64,000 nucleotides of DNA from Pseudomonas panipatensis (GTDB taxonomy: Bacteria; Pseudomonadota; Gammaproteobacteria; Pseudomonadales; Pseudomonadaceae): positions 124,001 to 188,000 of the forward strand of contig NZ_FNDS01000005.1 of NCBI RefSeq assembly GCF_900099785.1. Direction: 5' to 3'. The notes beneath the pieces were generated by a model. It did not search any database. It was not told the origin of the DNA and saw nothing but the letters and a program-made list of their open reading frames with translations. Of the stretch, positions 49,040 through 58,963 are shown piece by piece; within the stretch, counting starts at the first letter, position 1; every line of letters starts with the position of its first letter. The position numbers and the translations under genes were made by a program.

Positions 49040-50647
49040 CTAGCTGTAGATCTCCACCCGGTTGCGACCACTGCGCTTGGCGCGGTAGAGCGCTTCGTCG
49101 GCCTGCTTGGCCAGGGTGGTGATGTCCATGGGTTCGATCAGTTGGGCGATGCCGCAGCTGAAGGTGCAGCTCAGGTCGCCCGGATGCGCGGGATAGCGGA
49201 TTTCGGCGAAGCGCTGGCGGATATCTTCGAGCACTTTGTGCGCGGCGTTGGCGTCGGTGTCCGGCAAGACCACGGCGAACTCTTCGCCGCCGTAGCGTCC
49301 GATGTGGTCGGTCTTGCGCAGGCGCTGTTTGAGGAACAGCGCCAGGCTCTTGATCACGCGGTCGCCCATGGGGTGGCCGAAGCTGTCGTTGACCTTCTTG
49401 AAGTGGTCGATATCGAGCATGGCGAAGGTCAGCGGGCGGCCGTCGCGGCGCGACCGGTAGCGGGCATCGTCGAGTAGCTGCAGGGTGTGGGTGTGGTTGT
49501 ACAGGCCGGTCAGGCTGTCGCGCACCATGCGCGCCTTGAGGCTGCGCGCGCGGGCCGCGCGGTTGCGCACGGTGGCGATCAGGTGGCGCGGCTTGATCGG
49601 CTTGGTGAGGAAGTCATCACCGCCCTCGCTCATGGCGTCGAGCTGCTTGTCCAGGTCGTCTTCGGCCGAGAGGTAGATGATCGGCACGCTGACGTAGCGC
49701 TCGTGCTGGCGGATCACCTTGGCCAGCTCGGTGCCCAGGCACTCGGGCATGTACATGTCGAGGATGATCAGGTCGGGCTGGAATTCGGCCATCTCGGCCA
49801 TCACCGAGAGCGGCGCGGTCAGCGCGCGGGTGACGATGCCGGCGCCGTTGAGCACGCGTTCGGTGTGCGTGCCCTGGGCCCGCGAGTCGTCGACGATGAG
49901 GACGCGGAACGGCTCGTAGTGGGCGACCCGGGTGAGGGTCTCGATCTTTTCCAGCACGCTGGAGGCGTCCAGGGTGCCGGTGAAGAAGTCCTGGCCGCCG
50001 GCGCGGGCGGCGGCCAGGCGGGTGGGCGTGTCGGTTTCTTCGTGGCTGAAGAACAGTACCGGGACTTTCTGTGCCAGCCCGGCCTGGACCTCCTCGGCGA
50101 GGGGCAGGCCGCCACCGGCGAAGTCGAGTTCCATCACCAGCGCCGCCGGGTGGCGTTCGGACATGGCCGCGCGGAAGGCGTTGGCGTGTTCGCAGGGCAG
50201 CGCCTGCAGGCCGAAGAACTCCAACTGCTGGGCCAGCCGCTCGGCGCGCTCGAAGTCCTGCAAGGCCAGGTACACCGGCTTGCGCAGCGGCGGCAACTGG
50301 GTCTGCTCGAACTGGTCGCCATGCCGCAGGCCGGTGCGCGAGAGGCGCTGCATGAGCTGGTTGAGTTCGCTGATCAACTCGCTGGAGAGGCGCCCGTTGT
50401 TGCGCTCGACGGCTTCCAGGCAGTTACCGATGGAGGCGGCCAGTTGCGCATGCTCGGCCTGCTCGAAACGTTCCGCGTAGCGCAGCAGGCGCAGGCAGGC
50501 TTCGCGCAGGTCGGCCAGGCCGGCACTGTTCCATTCCGAGCGCGACAGGTTCTGCCAGATTTCCAGCAGATGCCGGGCCTGGTGGATGACCCGCTGGGAA
50601 AAATGATGTTTCAAGCGATCGCGGTTGGGATCGTCGTGCTCGGTCAT
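49040..50647 (-). CDS. gcbA: Response regulator with tandem receiver domains and GGDEF output (GcbA/AdcA-like diguanylate cyclase)
   Basis: A 535-residue c-di-GMP synthase. An N-terminal helical region (about 1-105), a first receiver-like domain without a clear acceptor aspartate (about 115-235), a second receiver with acceptor in LIILDMYMPECLG, and a GGDEF domain with active site RYGGEEF and an allosteric I-site RKTD five residues before it. It matches PAO1 PA4843, the GcbA/AdcA diguanylate cyclase involved in surface attachment. ATG 50647 (MTEHDDPNRDRLKHHFSQR) was chosen over upstream in-frame codons. Divergent from the DUF2333 gene. Confidence 0.88.
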   Translation of the reverse strand: MTEHDDPNRDRLKHHFSQRVIHQARHLLEIWQNLSRSEWNSAGLADLREACLRLLRYAERFEQAEHAQLAASIGNCLEAVERNNGRLSSELISELNQLMQRLSRTGLRHGDQFEQTQLPPLRKPVYLALQDFERAERLAQQLEFFGLQALPCEHANAFRAAMSERHPAALVMELDFAGGGLPLAEEVQAGLAQKVPVLFFSHEETDTPTRLAAARAGGQDFFTGTLDASSVLEKIETLTRVAHYEPFRVLIVDDSRAQGTHTERVLNGAGIVTRALTAPLSVMAEMAEFQPDLIILDMYMPECLGTELAKVIRQHERYVSVPIIYLSAEDDLDKQLDAMSEGGDDFLTKPIKPRHLIATVRNRAARARSLKARMVRDSLTGLYNHTHTLQLLDDARYRSRRDGRPLTFAMLDIDHFKKVNDSFGHPMGDRVIKSLALFLKQRLRKTDHIGRYGGEEFAVVLPDTDANAAHKVLEDIRQRFAEIRYPAHPGDLSCTFSCGIAQLIEPMDITTLAKQADEALYRAKRSGRNRVEIYS

Positions 50648-50897
50648 GGCGCGCTTCTTATGAGAATGCGTATACACGGGCTGGCGCATACGATGATGGC
50701 ACCATGCTACCAGTTGGCGCGGGCAATACCAGTGATGCCCGTCAAGGATCGGAAAAGGCACGCCATGCACAGGGTGGGCTGCCCTTCCGCCGCCGACTGG
50801 GGCATGCTAGTGCGCCTGGACCGAGGCCTCTCCGGGTAACCCGCGATGGTGGCCGTGGTCCAACCTTCTTCGTTATTCGATACGCAAGGACTTTGCC

Positions 50898-51968
50898 ATG
50901 TGGAACTGGAAGAAACGCGGCGGCTCGGTTCGCGAGCGCGTCGACGATTCGGTTGACGATGTGCGCGCCTACTTCGGCGGACCCTGGCTGACCCGCGTAG
51001 TCGGCGGGTTGCTCGCCGTCTATCTGGCGATCGCCGGCGTGGTCGGCTGGTACTGGAGCCGCGAGCCGGATCTGTTCCCCGTGCAGCAACACGCCCAGCA
51101 GGCCGCCGAGCGCGCCGGGCGGCAGATGGTGGTCGGTTACACCACGGTGGAAACCCTCAAGGAAGTGGTTGGCACCCTGCTCAACAAGCCGGGTGGCTAC
51201 CTGTCCAACGACATCTTCCCGCCGGGGCTGTGGCTGGACAACATGCCCAGTTGGGAATATGGCGTGCTGGTCCAGGTGCGGGACTTCAGCCGCGCGCTGC
51301 GCAAGGACTTCGCCCGTTCGCAGTCGCAATCCACCGAGGACGCCGACCTCGCCCGCGCCGAACCGCGCTTCAATTTCGACAACAAGAGCTGGGCGCTGCC
51401 CTCTTCCGAGTCGGAGTATGGCGAAGGCATCAAGTCGCTGGACCGCTACCTCGCGCGCCTTTCCACGCCGGCGCCGACCGCTCAGTTCTACGCCCGCGCC
51501 GACAGCCTGAACAACTGGCTGGGCGACGTTTCCACCCGCCTGGGCTCGATGTCGCAGCGGCTCTCCGCCAGCGTCGGCCGGGTCAAGCTGAACACCAACA
51601 TCGCCAAGGCTGGCGCGCCGCTGGCGCCGGGCCAGGCGCCGCAGGTCGAGGAAGAGCTTCAGGAAACCCCCTGGCTGCAGATCGACAACGTCTTCTATGA
51701 GGCCCGTGGCCAGGCCTGGGCGCTGTCGCACCTGCTGCGCGCCATCGAGGTCGACTTCGCCGACGTGCTGGCGAAGAAGAACGCCACCGTCAGCGTGCGG
51801 CAGATCATCCGCGAGCTGGAGGCGGCGCAGGCGCCGATGTGGAGCCCGATGGTGCTCAATGGCAGCGGCTTCGGCGTGCTGGCCAATCATTCGCTGGTGA
51901 TGGCCAACTACATCTCCCGCGCCAACGCCGCGATCATCGATCTGCGGCAACTGCTGGCTCAGGGCTGA
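50898..51968 (+). CDS. DUF2333 family membrane-anchored protein
   Basis: A 356-residue protein with one N-terminal membrane helix (TRVVGGLLAVYLAIAGVVGW, about 32-51) and a periplasmic domain. It matches the DUF2333 family, found at this place in PAO1 (PA4842). Repeated conserved phrases include GGYLSNDIFPPGLWLDNMP and MVLNGSGFGVLANHSLVMAN. No catalytic motif is evident. Its stop overlaps the start of the NUDIX gene (TGATG), so they are cotranscribed. Confidence 0.88.
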   Translation: MWNWKKRGGSVRERVDDSVDDVRAYFGGPWLTRVVGGLLAVYLAIAGVVGWYWSREPDLFPVQQHAQQAAERAGRQMVVGYTTVETLKEVVGTLLNKPGGYLSNDIFPPGLWLDNMPSWEYGVLVQVRDFSRALRKDFARSQSQSTEDADLARAEPRFNFDNKSWALPSSESEYGEGIKSLDRYLARLSTPAPTAQFYARADSLNNWLGDVSTRLGSMSQRLSASVGRVKLNTNIAKAGAPLAPGQAPQVEEELQETPWLQIDNVFYEARGQAWALSHLLRAIEVDFADVLAKKNATVSVRQIIRELEAAQAPMWSPMVLNGSGFGVLANHSLVMANYISRANAAIIDLRQLLAQG

Positions 51969-52507
51969 TGGATTCGATCAGCGCCACCGAGGCTGCCCAT
52001 CGCGCGGCCTCGGACGCCGAACGCATCGTCTGGGTCGATGAGCGCGACCAGGTGCTCGGCGGCCTGCCGCGCGCCGAGCTGCGCCAACGCGGGCTGATCG
52101 GCCGCGGCACCTTCATCCTGCTGTTCAACGGCGCCGGCCAGTTGTGCGTGCACCGGCGCACCCTGAGCAAGGCGATCTATCCCGGCTACTGGGATACCGC
52201 CGCCGGTGGCATGGTGCAGGAGGACGAGAGCTACGCGCTGTCTGCCAGCCGCGAATTGGCGGAAGAGCTGGGCGTTGCCGGCGTCGCCCTGCGCGAGCAT
52301 GGCACCTTCTTTTTCGACGAGCCCGGCAACCGCCTCTGGTGCGCGGTGTTCTCCGCCGTCTGGGATGGTCCGCTGCGGTTGCAGCCGGAAGAGGTGCTGG
52401 AAGTGCGCTTCATCGAGCCGCGCCAGGCCTTGGCGGAAGCGCAAGGCGGCGCGCCGTTCTGCCCGGATTCGCTGCAGGCGCTGCGCCTTTACCTGGGCCA
52501 GGCCTGA
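51968..52507 (+). CDS. NUDIX hydrolase (YfcD-like)
   Basis: A 179-residue NUDIX protein. The Nudix box GGMVQEDESYALSASRELAEELGV is intact with its glutamates (split here: GGMVQEDESYAL then SASRELAEELGV). It hydrolyses nucleoside diphosphates linked to another moiety; the relatives are poorly characterised. ATG 51968 overlaps the upstream TGA. Confidence 0.88.
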   Translation: MDSISATEAAHRAASDAERIVWVDERDQVLGGLPRAELRQRGLIGRGTFILLFNGAGQLCVHRRTLSKAIYPGYWDTAAGGMVQEDESYALSASRELAEELGVAGVALREHGTFFFDEPGNRLWCAVFSAVWDGPLRLQPEEVLEVRFIEPRQALAEAQGGAPFCPDSLQALRLYLGQA

Positions 52508-52751
52508 GCGCTCCCGGGCCTTGGGATTTTCGTCGCCGCGCGGTGAAATTTCCGATGTCGCCATTCCACCGATCAATGACGCAAATTGCCGCTTAGCATT
52601 TGCCGCCAATGCTGGTAAATTGCGCGACCTTTCCGGCCGGGCACCCCGCCGGGATTTGCGCAGCCCCTGCCTGAGTGGGGCGTCGCGGTCGGCCTCGCGC
52701 CGATCATTCGTTGACCTGGCCCTGAGAGGCCAATCCTGGGGAAAACGCCCG

Positions 52752-53123
52752 GTGGTCAAGAAAGCATCCTCCCTGTCCGCCCTCGGCGGGCTCGTCTACT
52801 CCACTGATGCGGGCCGGCATTGTCCGGACTGTGCTCAGCCCATCGACGCATGTACCTGCAAGCAGGCGCTGACTCCGGCCGGCGACGGTATCGCTCGCGT
52901 GCGCCGCGAGACCAAGGGGCGCGGCGGCAAGACCGTGACCACGGTCAGCGGCGTGCCCCTGGCGGTCGATGCGCTGAAGGAGCTGGCGACCGCGCTCAAG
53001 CGCCGTTGCGGCACCGGCGGCAGCCTCAAGGACGGCGTCATCGAAATCCAGGGCGACCACGTCGACCTGCTGCTCGACGAGCTGGCCAAGCACGGCTTCA
53101 AAGCGAAGAAATCCGGCGGCTGA
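52752..53123 (+). CDS. SUI1/eIF1-type translation factor (YciH-like)
   Basis: A 123-residue protein with a short zinc-binding-like N-terminus (CPDCAQPIDACTC) and a C-terminal SUI1 domain (KGRGGKTVTTVSGVPLAVDA, ALKRRCGTGGSLKDGVIEIQ). YciH/SUI1 proteins influence initiation fidelity on the 30S subunit. The start is GTG 52752, with GGGGAA about 8 nt upstream; PAO1 has the same gene before speA. The 244-bp gap before it holds AGCATT-N7-AATGCT. Confidence 0.9.
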   Translation: MVKKASSLSALGGLVYSTDAGRHCPDCAQPIDACTCKQALTPAGDGIARVRRETKGRGGKTVTTVSGVPLAVDALKELATALKRRCGTGGSLKDGVIEIQGDHVDLLLDELAKHGFKAKKSGG

Positions 53124-53138
53124 TCGCCTCTCCCCTGC

Positions 53139-53324
53139 AGGGAACGGGTTAGGCGTCGCGGCCCTCTGCCGCGCACGCCGGCCAGCCCGTTCCCTAGATG
53201 GGAGATGCACGGCACTCGCTGCTTCGGCGTCCTTTCCTAAACTACCGCCAGAGATGGCGGTCAACACGGCAACGTCATACCCGACGTTTAGGCTATTTCG
53301 TACCCGCCGGGCCTTCCGGCGGGT
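53139..53324 (+). promoter_or_regulatory. Structured leader between the SUI1 gene and speA
   Basis: First hairpin: AGGGAACGGG (53139-53148) pairs with CCCGTTCCCT (53186-53195); inside it GGCGTCGCGG and CCGCGCACGCC pair further, giving a near-continuous stem over 57 nt. Second: ACCCGCCGG (53302-53310), loop GCCTT, CCGGCGGGT (53316-53324), ending 16 nt before the speA Shine-Dalgarno (GAGGAG, 53341-53346). A smaller dyad AACGTC/GACGTT lies at 53271-53288. The first could end the SUI1 transcript; the second could control speA initiation. Confidence 0.5.
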
Positions 53325-53356
53325 CGCCAGACTTTCTATTGAGGAGCACAGCGCGC

Positions 53357-55270
53357 ATGGCCGCTAGACGGACCCGCAAAGACGACGGCAGCAACTGGAC
53401 AGTGGCGGACAGCCGCGGCATGTATGGCATTCGCCATTGGGGCGCCGGTTATTTCGCCATCAATGACGCCGGCAATGTCGAAGTCCGCCCGCAGGGCGCC
53501 GAGGCCCAGCCGATCGATCTGCATGTGCTGGTCGAGCAGCTGCGCGAGGCCGGTCTGTCGCTGCCGCTGCTGGTGCGCTTCCCGGACATCCTGCAGGACC
53601 GCGTGCGCAAGCTCACCGGCGCCTTCGACGCCAACATCGAGCGCCTGGAATACCAGAGCCGCTACACCGCGCTGTACCCGATCAAGGTCAACCAGCAGGA
53701 AGCGGTGGTGGAAAGCATCATCGCCACGCAGAACGTCTCCATCGGCCTGGAAGCCGGCTCCAAGCCGGAGCTGATGGCGGTGCTGGCGCTGGCGCCGAAA
53801 GGCGGCACCATCGTCTGCAACGGCTACAAGGACCGCGAGTTCATCAAGCTGGCGCTGATGGGGCAGAAGCTCGGGCACAACGTCTTCATCGTCATCGAGA
53901 AAGAATCCGAAGTGCAGCTGGTCATCGAGGAAGCGGCCAGCGTCGGCGTGCTGCCGCAGGTCGGCCTGCGCGTGCGGCTGTCCTCGCTGGCCTCCTCGAA
54001 GTGGGCCGACACCGGCGGCGAGAAGGCCAAGTTCGGTCTGTCCGCCGCGCAGTTGCTGTCGGTGGTCGAGCGCTTCCGCAAGGCTGGCCTGGATCAGGGC
54101 GTGCGCCTGCTGCACTTCCACATGGGCTCGCAGATCGCCAACCTGGCCGACTACCAGCACGGCTTCAAGGAAGCCATCCGCTACTACGGCGAGCTGCGTG
54201 CCCTCGGCCTGCCGGTGGACCACGTCGATGTCGGCGGCGGCCTCGGCGTGGACTACGACGGCACCCACTCGCGCAACGCCAGTTCGATCAACTACGACAT
54301 CGACGACTACGCCGGTGTGGTGGTGGGCATGCTCAAGGAGTTCTGCGACGCCCAGGGCCTGCCGCACCCGAACATCTTCTCCGAGAGCGGCCGGGCGCTG
54401 ACCGCGCACCACGCGGTGCTGATCACCCAGGTCACCGACGTTGAGCGGCACAACGACGAGCTGCCGAAGATCGCCGATCTCGCCGAGCAGCCGGAGATCG
54501 TCCAGTGGCTGGCCGACCTGCTCGGGCCGACCGATGCCGAGATGGTCACTGAGACCTACTGGCGCGCCACCCACTACATGAGCGACGCGGCCACCCAGTA
54601 CGCCGAAGGCAAGATCAGCCTGGCGCAGAAGGCCTTGGCCGAGCAGTGCTACTTCGCCATCTGCCGGCGCCTGCACAACCAGCTCAAGGCGCGCCAGCGC
54701 TCGCACCGCCAGGTGCTCGACGAACTCAACGACAAGCTCGCCGACAAGTACATCTGCAATTTCTCGGTGTTCCAGAGCCTGCCGGATACCTGGGCCATCG
54801 GCCAGGTGCTGCCAATCCTGCCGATCCATCGCCTGGACGAGGAACCGCTGCGCCGCGCCGTGCTGCAAGACCTGACCTGCGACTCCGACGGCAAGATCAC
54901 CCAGTACGTCGATGAGCAGAGCATCGAGACCAGCCTGCCGGTGCACGACGTGAAAGAGGGCGAGGACTACCTGATCGGCGTGTTCCTGGTCGGCGCCTAC
55001 CAGGAAATCCTCGGTGATATGCACAACCTGTTCGGCGACACCGATTCGGTGAACGTCTACCAGAACAGCGACGGCAGCTTCTATCACGCTGGCATCGAGA
55101 CCCACGACACCATCGAGGACATGCTGCGCTACGTGCACCTGTCGCCCGAGGAGCTGATGACCCATTACCGCGACAAGGTCGCCGGGGCCAAGCTCACCGC
55201 GCGTGAGCGCACGCAGTTCCTCGATGCCCTGCGTCTGGGCCTGACCCGCTCGGCCTACCTGTCGTCCTGA
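53357..55270 (+). CDS. speA: Biosynthetic arginine decarboxylase
   Basis: A 637-residue PLP enzyme, arginine to agmatine + CO2, first step of polyamine synthesis by the agmatine route. The PLP lysine is K110 in LYPIKVNQ; other signatures are [26 protein letters not shown] and [15 protein letters not shown]. Length is standard. ATG 53357 has GAGGAG upstream. It is preceded by a structured leader, and polyamine feedback on such genes is known in other systems. Confidence 0.95.
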   Translation: MAARRTRKDDGSNWTVADSRGMYGIRHWGAGYFAINDAGNVEVRPQGAEAQPIDLHVLVEQLREAGLSLPLLVRFPDILQDRVRKLTGAFDANIERLEYQSRYTALYPIKVNQQEAVVESIIATQNVSIGLEAGSKPELMAVLALAPKGGTIVCNGYKDREFIKLALMGQKLGHNVFIVIEKESEVQLVIEEAASVGVLPQVGLRVRLSSLASSKWADTGGEKAKFGLSAAQLLSVVERFRKAGLDQGVRLLHFHMGSQIANLADYQHGFKEAIRYYGELRALGLPVDHVDVGGGLGVDYDGTHSRNASSINYDIDDYAGVVVGMLKEFCDAQGLPHPNIFSESGRALTAHHAVLITQVTDVERHNDELPKIADLAEQPEIVQWLADLLGPTDAEMVTETYWRATHYMSDAATQYAEGKISLAQKALAEQCYFAICRRLHNQLKARQRSHRQVLDELNDKLADKYICNFSVFQSLPDTWAIGQVLPILPIHRLDEEPLRRAVLQDLTCDSDGKITQYVDEQSIETSLPVHDVKEGEDYLIGVFLVGAYQEILGDMHNLFGDTDSVNVYQNSDGSFYHAGIETHDTIEDMLRYVHLSPEELMTHYRDKVAGAKLTARERTQFLDALRLGLTRSAYLSS

Positions 55271-55324
55271 GCGTTCGCGCGCCATGTCCGCGATTCGCGG
55301 GCGTGGCCGCTTCCCCCGGGAGAG

Positions 55325-55369
55325 CAGCGGGCAGCCGGCGGATAGCCGTTCGCGACTATTCGCCCGCTG
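55325..55369. repeat. Palindromic element overlapping the end of the MocR-type gene
   Basis: GCAGCGGGC (55325-55333) pairs with GCCCGCTGC (55361-55369); inside are GGCGGATAGCCGTTCGCG and ACTATTCGCC, related to the element at 9209 and 27514. It overlaps the TAG stop of the minus-strand gene (55356-55358), so it encodes the last residues and forms a 3' hairpin. Confidence 0.5.
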
Positions 55370-56792
55370 CCGCCATCACCTCCGCCACGCGCTCGGCCAG
55401 CTCGGCCGCGTTTTGCGCATCCCGCACATTGGTGAAGCTCAGCATCAGGGCCGGCGCGCGCCGGGCTTCTACGCACCAGCTATTGAGCGCCTGCAAACCC
55501 AGGCCGGCGGCATGGGCGCGGCGGGCGATGGCGCGGTCGTCGCCGCGGATGCCGCCGATCAGGTGCAGGCCGCCGGGCAGCTCGGCGAAATCCATGGCGG
55601 CACCCAGGCGTTGCTCCAGCGCCGCGCGGAGTATCTGCCGGCGCTCCGCGTACAACGTGCGAGTGCGCTTCAGGTGGCGGGCGAAATGGCCTTCGACGAG
55701 GAAGTCGCAGAGGGTCGCCTGCAGCAATTCGGAGCAGCCCGCAGAGAAGATCTGCTGGCTGCGCACGAAGCGTTCGAGCAGCGCCTCCGGCACCACCAGG
55801 TAGCCGAGGCGCAAGGCGGGAAACAGTACCTTGCTGAAGGTTCCGCTATAGAGCACGCGGCCTTCCCGGTCGAGGCTCTTCAGCGCTGGCAGCGGGAAGC
55901 CGGCGTAGCGGAATTCGCTGTCGTAGTCGTCCTCGATGATCCAGGCGCCGGCCTGGCTCGCCCAGTCCAGCAGGGCCAGCCGCCGCGCCAGGCTCAGGGC
56001 CACGCCGGTGGGGCTCTGCTGCGAAGGGGTGACCAGGGCGAAGCGTGCCTGCGGCGCGCGGCGCCGGCCTTCGTCCACGCACAGACCGTCGGCATCCACC
56101 GGCACGGCGACCAGCTCGGCGCCGGCCGCCGCCATCAGTTGGCGACCCCGGGGGTAGCCGGGATCTTCGTGCCAGACGGCGTCGCCGGCGTGCAGCAGGG
56201 TACGGCTGATGAGGTCGAGGGCGCCCTGGTAGCCGGCGCAGATCAGCACCTGGGCCGGATCGCAGGCGATGCCGCGGGAGACGTTGAGGTAGCTGGCTAG
56301 CGCCTCGCGCAGCGGCGCGTAGCCGCTGGGCTGCGGGTAGGCCAGTTGGTTGCCGGCGGTGTGCCGCAGGCGGCGCCCGGCCAGGCGTGACCAGAGGGCG
56401 CGGGGGAAGGCGTCCAGCGCCGGCAGGCCGAGCTGGAAGGGCAGCACCTGCGGGCCGTGGGCGATGAGGCCGGGCAGCGCCTGCGCGGCGTCTTCTTCCA
56501 GGCGCGGCGGCGGGCTGGCGTTGCGCCCGGCCAGGTGCGTGGACACCAGGGTGCCGGCCGGGCCGCGTGGCTGCAGGTAGCCTTCGCTGCTCAGCAACTG
56601 GTAGGCCAGCTCCACGGTGCCGCGCGCCACGCCCAGCTCGCTGGCCAGGCTGCGCACCGACGGTACGCGCTCGCCGGGGCGCAGGGTGCCGCGGGCGATG
56701 GCCTCCTTGATGCGCTCGTAGATCTGACGGTAGATCGGCTGCGCCTGGCCGGGGTCGAGGCGCAGGCGCAAGGCGGCGGTGGGCTCGGGCAT
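55356..56792 (-). CDS. MocR/PdxR-type regulator (GntR HTH plus aminotransferase-like domain)
   Basis: A 478-residue fusion: an N-terminal GntR winged helix (QIYERIKEAIARGTLRPGER, LASELGVARGTVELAYQLL) and a fold-type I PLP domain with the internal aldimine lysine in LYSGTFSKVLFPALRLGY and EDDYDSEFRY. MocR proteins activate or repress amino-acid, GABA or vitamin B6 genes in response to PLP adducts. Its target is not evident from neighbours: no aminotransferase or pdx gene is adjacent. Confidence 0.9.
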   Translation of the reverse strand: MPEPTAALRLRLDPGQAQPIYRQIYERIKEAIARGTLRPGERVPSVRSLASELGVARGTVELAYQLLSSEGYLQPRGPAGTLVSTHLAGRNASPPPRLEEDAAQALPGLIAHGPQVLPFQLGLPALDAFPRALWSRLAGRRLRHTAGNQLAYPQPSGYAPLREALASYLNVSRGIACDPAQVLICAGYQGALDLISRTLLHAGDAVWHEDPGYPRGRQLMAAAGAELVAVPVDADGLCVDEGRRRAPQARFALVTPSQQSPTGVALSLARRLALLDWASQAGAWIIEDDYDSEFRYAGFPLPALKSLDREGRVLYSGTFSKVLFPALRLGYLVVPEALLERFVRSQQIFSAGCSELLQATLCDFLVEGHFARHLKRTRTLYAERRQILRAALEQRLGAAMDFAELPGGLHLIGGIRGDDRAIARRAHAAGLGLQALNSWCVEARRAPALMLSFTNVRDAQNAAELAERVAEVMAAAGE

Positions 56793-56912
56793 GGCCTGGT
56801 CCGATGCGTAATTTCCGGGAATGCGACTATGCCATGACCTGGATCAGCCCGCCCAGGCGGACGCCGGCGCGGATAACGGCTAGGCTTTCAGCTCCAACCC
56901 GGGGAGCGATCG

Positions 56913-57863
56913 ATGTCGATGGACTTCAAGGACTATTACGCGATTCTCGGCGTGGCGCCCGATGCCGACGAGAAAGCGATCAAGACCGCCTACCGCAAAC
57001 TGGCGCGCAAATACCATCCGGATGTCAGCAAAGAGGCCGACGCCGAGGCCCACTTCAAGGAGGTCGCCGAGGCCTATGAAGTGCTGAAAAGCCCGGACAA
57101 GCGCGCCGAGTATGACAACCTGCGCCAATACGGCCATGGCGAGCGCTTCGAGGCGCCGCCGGGCTGGCAGCCCTCCGGCGGTTTCGAGCACGCCGAGCAT
57201 GGTTTCCAGGGGCATGATTTCTCCGATTTCTTCGAGTCGATCTTCGGCGCCCAGGGCGGTCCCCAGGCGCACCGCCGGCACGAGCGGCGCGGCCAGGACA
57301 TCGAGCTGGAAGTGCCGCTGTTTCTCGAAGAGACGCTGTCCAGCGAACCGCGGCCGATCAGCTTCAAGCTGCCCGGCTTCGACGAGCACGGGCGGCGCCA
57401 GGAGGTGCACAAATCGCTCAAGGTGCGCATTCCCGTCGGCGTCACCGATGGCGAGCGCATCCGCCTGAAAGGACAGGGCGCGGCGGGGATCGGCGGAGGC
57501 CCCAGCGGCGATCTGTACCTGATCATCCGCCTGGTGCCGCACCCGCTGTTCGACGTCGATGGCCGCAACCTGCTGGTCACCGTGCCGCTGGCCCCCTGGG
57601 AAGCGGCGTTGGGGGCTAAAATCGAGGTGCCGACCCTGGCCGGGCGTATCGCCCTCAGCGTCCCGGCGGGCAGCCAGACCGGGCAGCGCCTGCGGATTCG
57701 CGGCAAGGGGCTGGCGGGCAAGGGCGACGAGCCGGCCGGCGATCTCTATGCCGTGCTCAAGGTGGTGATGCCCAAGGGCGCCGCCGCCGAGGCGACACGC
57801 AAACTCTGGGAAGATCTGGCCACGCAGGCGGCCTTCGACCCCCGTGCCGAGTGGGGTAAATGA
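56913..57863 (+). CDS. cbpA: J-domain co-chaperone CbpA
   Basis: A 316-residue DnaJ-type co-chaperone. J domain at residues 4-70 with HPD at 35-37; a glycine/phenylalanine-rich linker with [17 protein letters not shown]; then two C-terminal beta domains ([39 protein letters not shown]). No zinc finger, which distinguishes CbpA from DnaJ. It stimulates DnaK ATPase and binds curved DNA. GGGGAG 6 nt before ATG 56913. Confidence 0.93.
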   Translation: MSMDFKDYYAILGVAPDADEKAIKTAYRKLARKYHPDVSKEADAEAHFKEVAEAYEVLKSPDKRAEYDNLRQYGHGERFEAPPGWQPSGGFEHAEHGFQGHDFSDFFESIFGAQGGPQAHRRHERRGQDIELEVPLFLEETLSSEPRPISFKLPGFDEHGRRQEVHKSLKVRIPVGVTDGERIRLKGQGAAGIGGGPSGDLYLIIRLVPHPLFDVDGRNLLVTVPLAPWEAALGAKIEVPTLAGRIALSVPAGSQTGQRLRIRGKGLAGKGDEPAGDLYAVLKVVMPKGAAAEATRKLWEDLATQAAFDPRAEWGK

Positions 57864-58168
57864 CCATGGCCCACGTACTTCTGACCCTGGAACTGGACGA
57901 ACTCTGCGAGTCCGCGCGTTTGCCGCGCGAGGTGCTGCTGGAAATCGTCGACGTCGGCATCGTCGAACCGCGCGAGCGGCGCGGCGACACCTGGCTGTTC
58001 GACGCCGCCGCGCTGACCCTGGTGCGCCGCGCCGCGCGCCTGCAGCGTGAGTTCGAGCTGGACTGGCCGGGCATCGCCCTGGCCATGCGCCTGCTCGACG
58101 AGGTGGAGCAGTTGCGCGCCGAGAACCGCCAGTTGCGCCAGCGCCTGGCGCGCTACCTGGAAGACTGA
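57860..58168 (+). CDS. cbpM: Chaperone modulator CbpM
   Basis: A 102-residue MerR-like inhibitor of Cbp[21 protein letters not shown] then [13 protein letters not shown] and a C-terminal coiled coil [18 protein letters not shown] 57860 overlaps the cbpA stop by 4 nt; ATG 57866 is possible. The cbpA-cbpM pair is cotranscribed. Confidence 0.9.
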   Translation: MTMAHVLLTLELDELCESARLPREVLLEIVDVGIVEPRERRGDTWLFDAAALTLVRRAARLQREFELDWPGIALAMRLLDEVEQLRAENRQLRQRLARYLED

Positions 58169-58207
58169 GGCGGGCGCGGCCGGTAGGCGCCGGCCGCGCC
58201 GCGCGTC

Positions 58208-58768
58208 TCAGGCGCCGAGCTGCTTGGCGACCCAGCCGGCGTAGGCGTCGATGATGCTTTGCAGGAAGGGCTTGATCGTCTCGTTCGGAGCCCCGCTTTC
58301 ATCGAAGAAGCCGCCGGCGCCGCCCAGGTAGGCTTCCGGCTGTTGCATGCAGAGCACATCGAGGAACACCAGCGACTGGCGCAGGTGGTGGTTGGCGCCG
58401 AAGCCACCGATGGCGCCCGGCGAACCGCTGACCACCGCTCCCGGCTTGCCGTTCCAGGCGCTCTTGCCATAGGGCCGCGAGCCGACATCGATGGCGTTCT
58501 TCATCGGCGCCGGCACCGAGCGGTTGTATTCCGGGGTGACGAAGAGCACCGCGTCGGCGCGGCGGATGCGTTCGCGGAAGGTCGTGTACGAGGCCGGCGG
58601 CGTGGCGCCGTCGATGTCCTCGTTGTACAGCGGCAACTCGCCGATCTCGACGATCTCCAGCTTCAGGCTCGGCGGGGCCAGTGCGATCAGGGCCTGGGCG
58701 ATCTTGCGGTTGAGGGATTGCTTGCGCAGGCTGCCGACCAGCACGGCGACATCGAAGACTTTGCTCAT
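58208..58768 (-). CDS. NADPH-dependent FMN reductase (ChrR/YieF-like)
   Basis: A 186-residue flavodoxin-fold flavoprotein. N-terminal FMN-phosphate loop VGSLRKQSLNRKIA, and the isoalloxazine-contact motif TPEYNRSVPAPMKNAID. Such enzymes reduce quinones, chromate and azo compounds with NAD(P)H. ATG 58768 begins MSKVFDVAVLVGSLRKQ; longer frames upstream are unconserved. It is divergent from the epimerase-like gene. Confidence 0.88.
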   Translation of the reverse strand: MSKVFDVAVLVGSLRKQSLNRKIAQALIALAPPSLKLEIVEIGELPLYNEDIDGATPPASYTTFRERIRRADAVLFVTPEYNRSVPAPMKNAIDVGSRPYGKSAWNGKPGAVVSGSPGAIGGFGANHHLRQSLVFLDVLCMQQPEAYLGGAGGFFDESGAPNETIKPFLQSIIDAYAGWVAKQLGA

Positions 58769-58963
58769 GGGATGTTTCCTGGTTGCGGATGAGTCGGGAC
58801 TCTTGGGTATAGCGCAAAACCTGTGACAGAGCTGAGCCGTGCCGCTTGCGCAAAGCGTCTGGTCGGCCCATGTCCCAGTCGTTCGATCGATTCTTGGCTC
58901 TGTCGCCTGTGCCATGGCCTGCCTAGAGTGGGGCCCGTCCCGTTCAGCCCGTCGAGGTCGATC

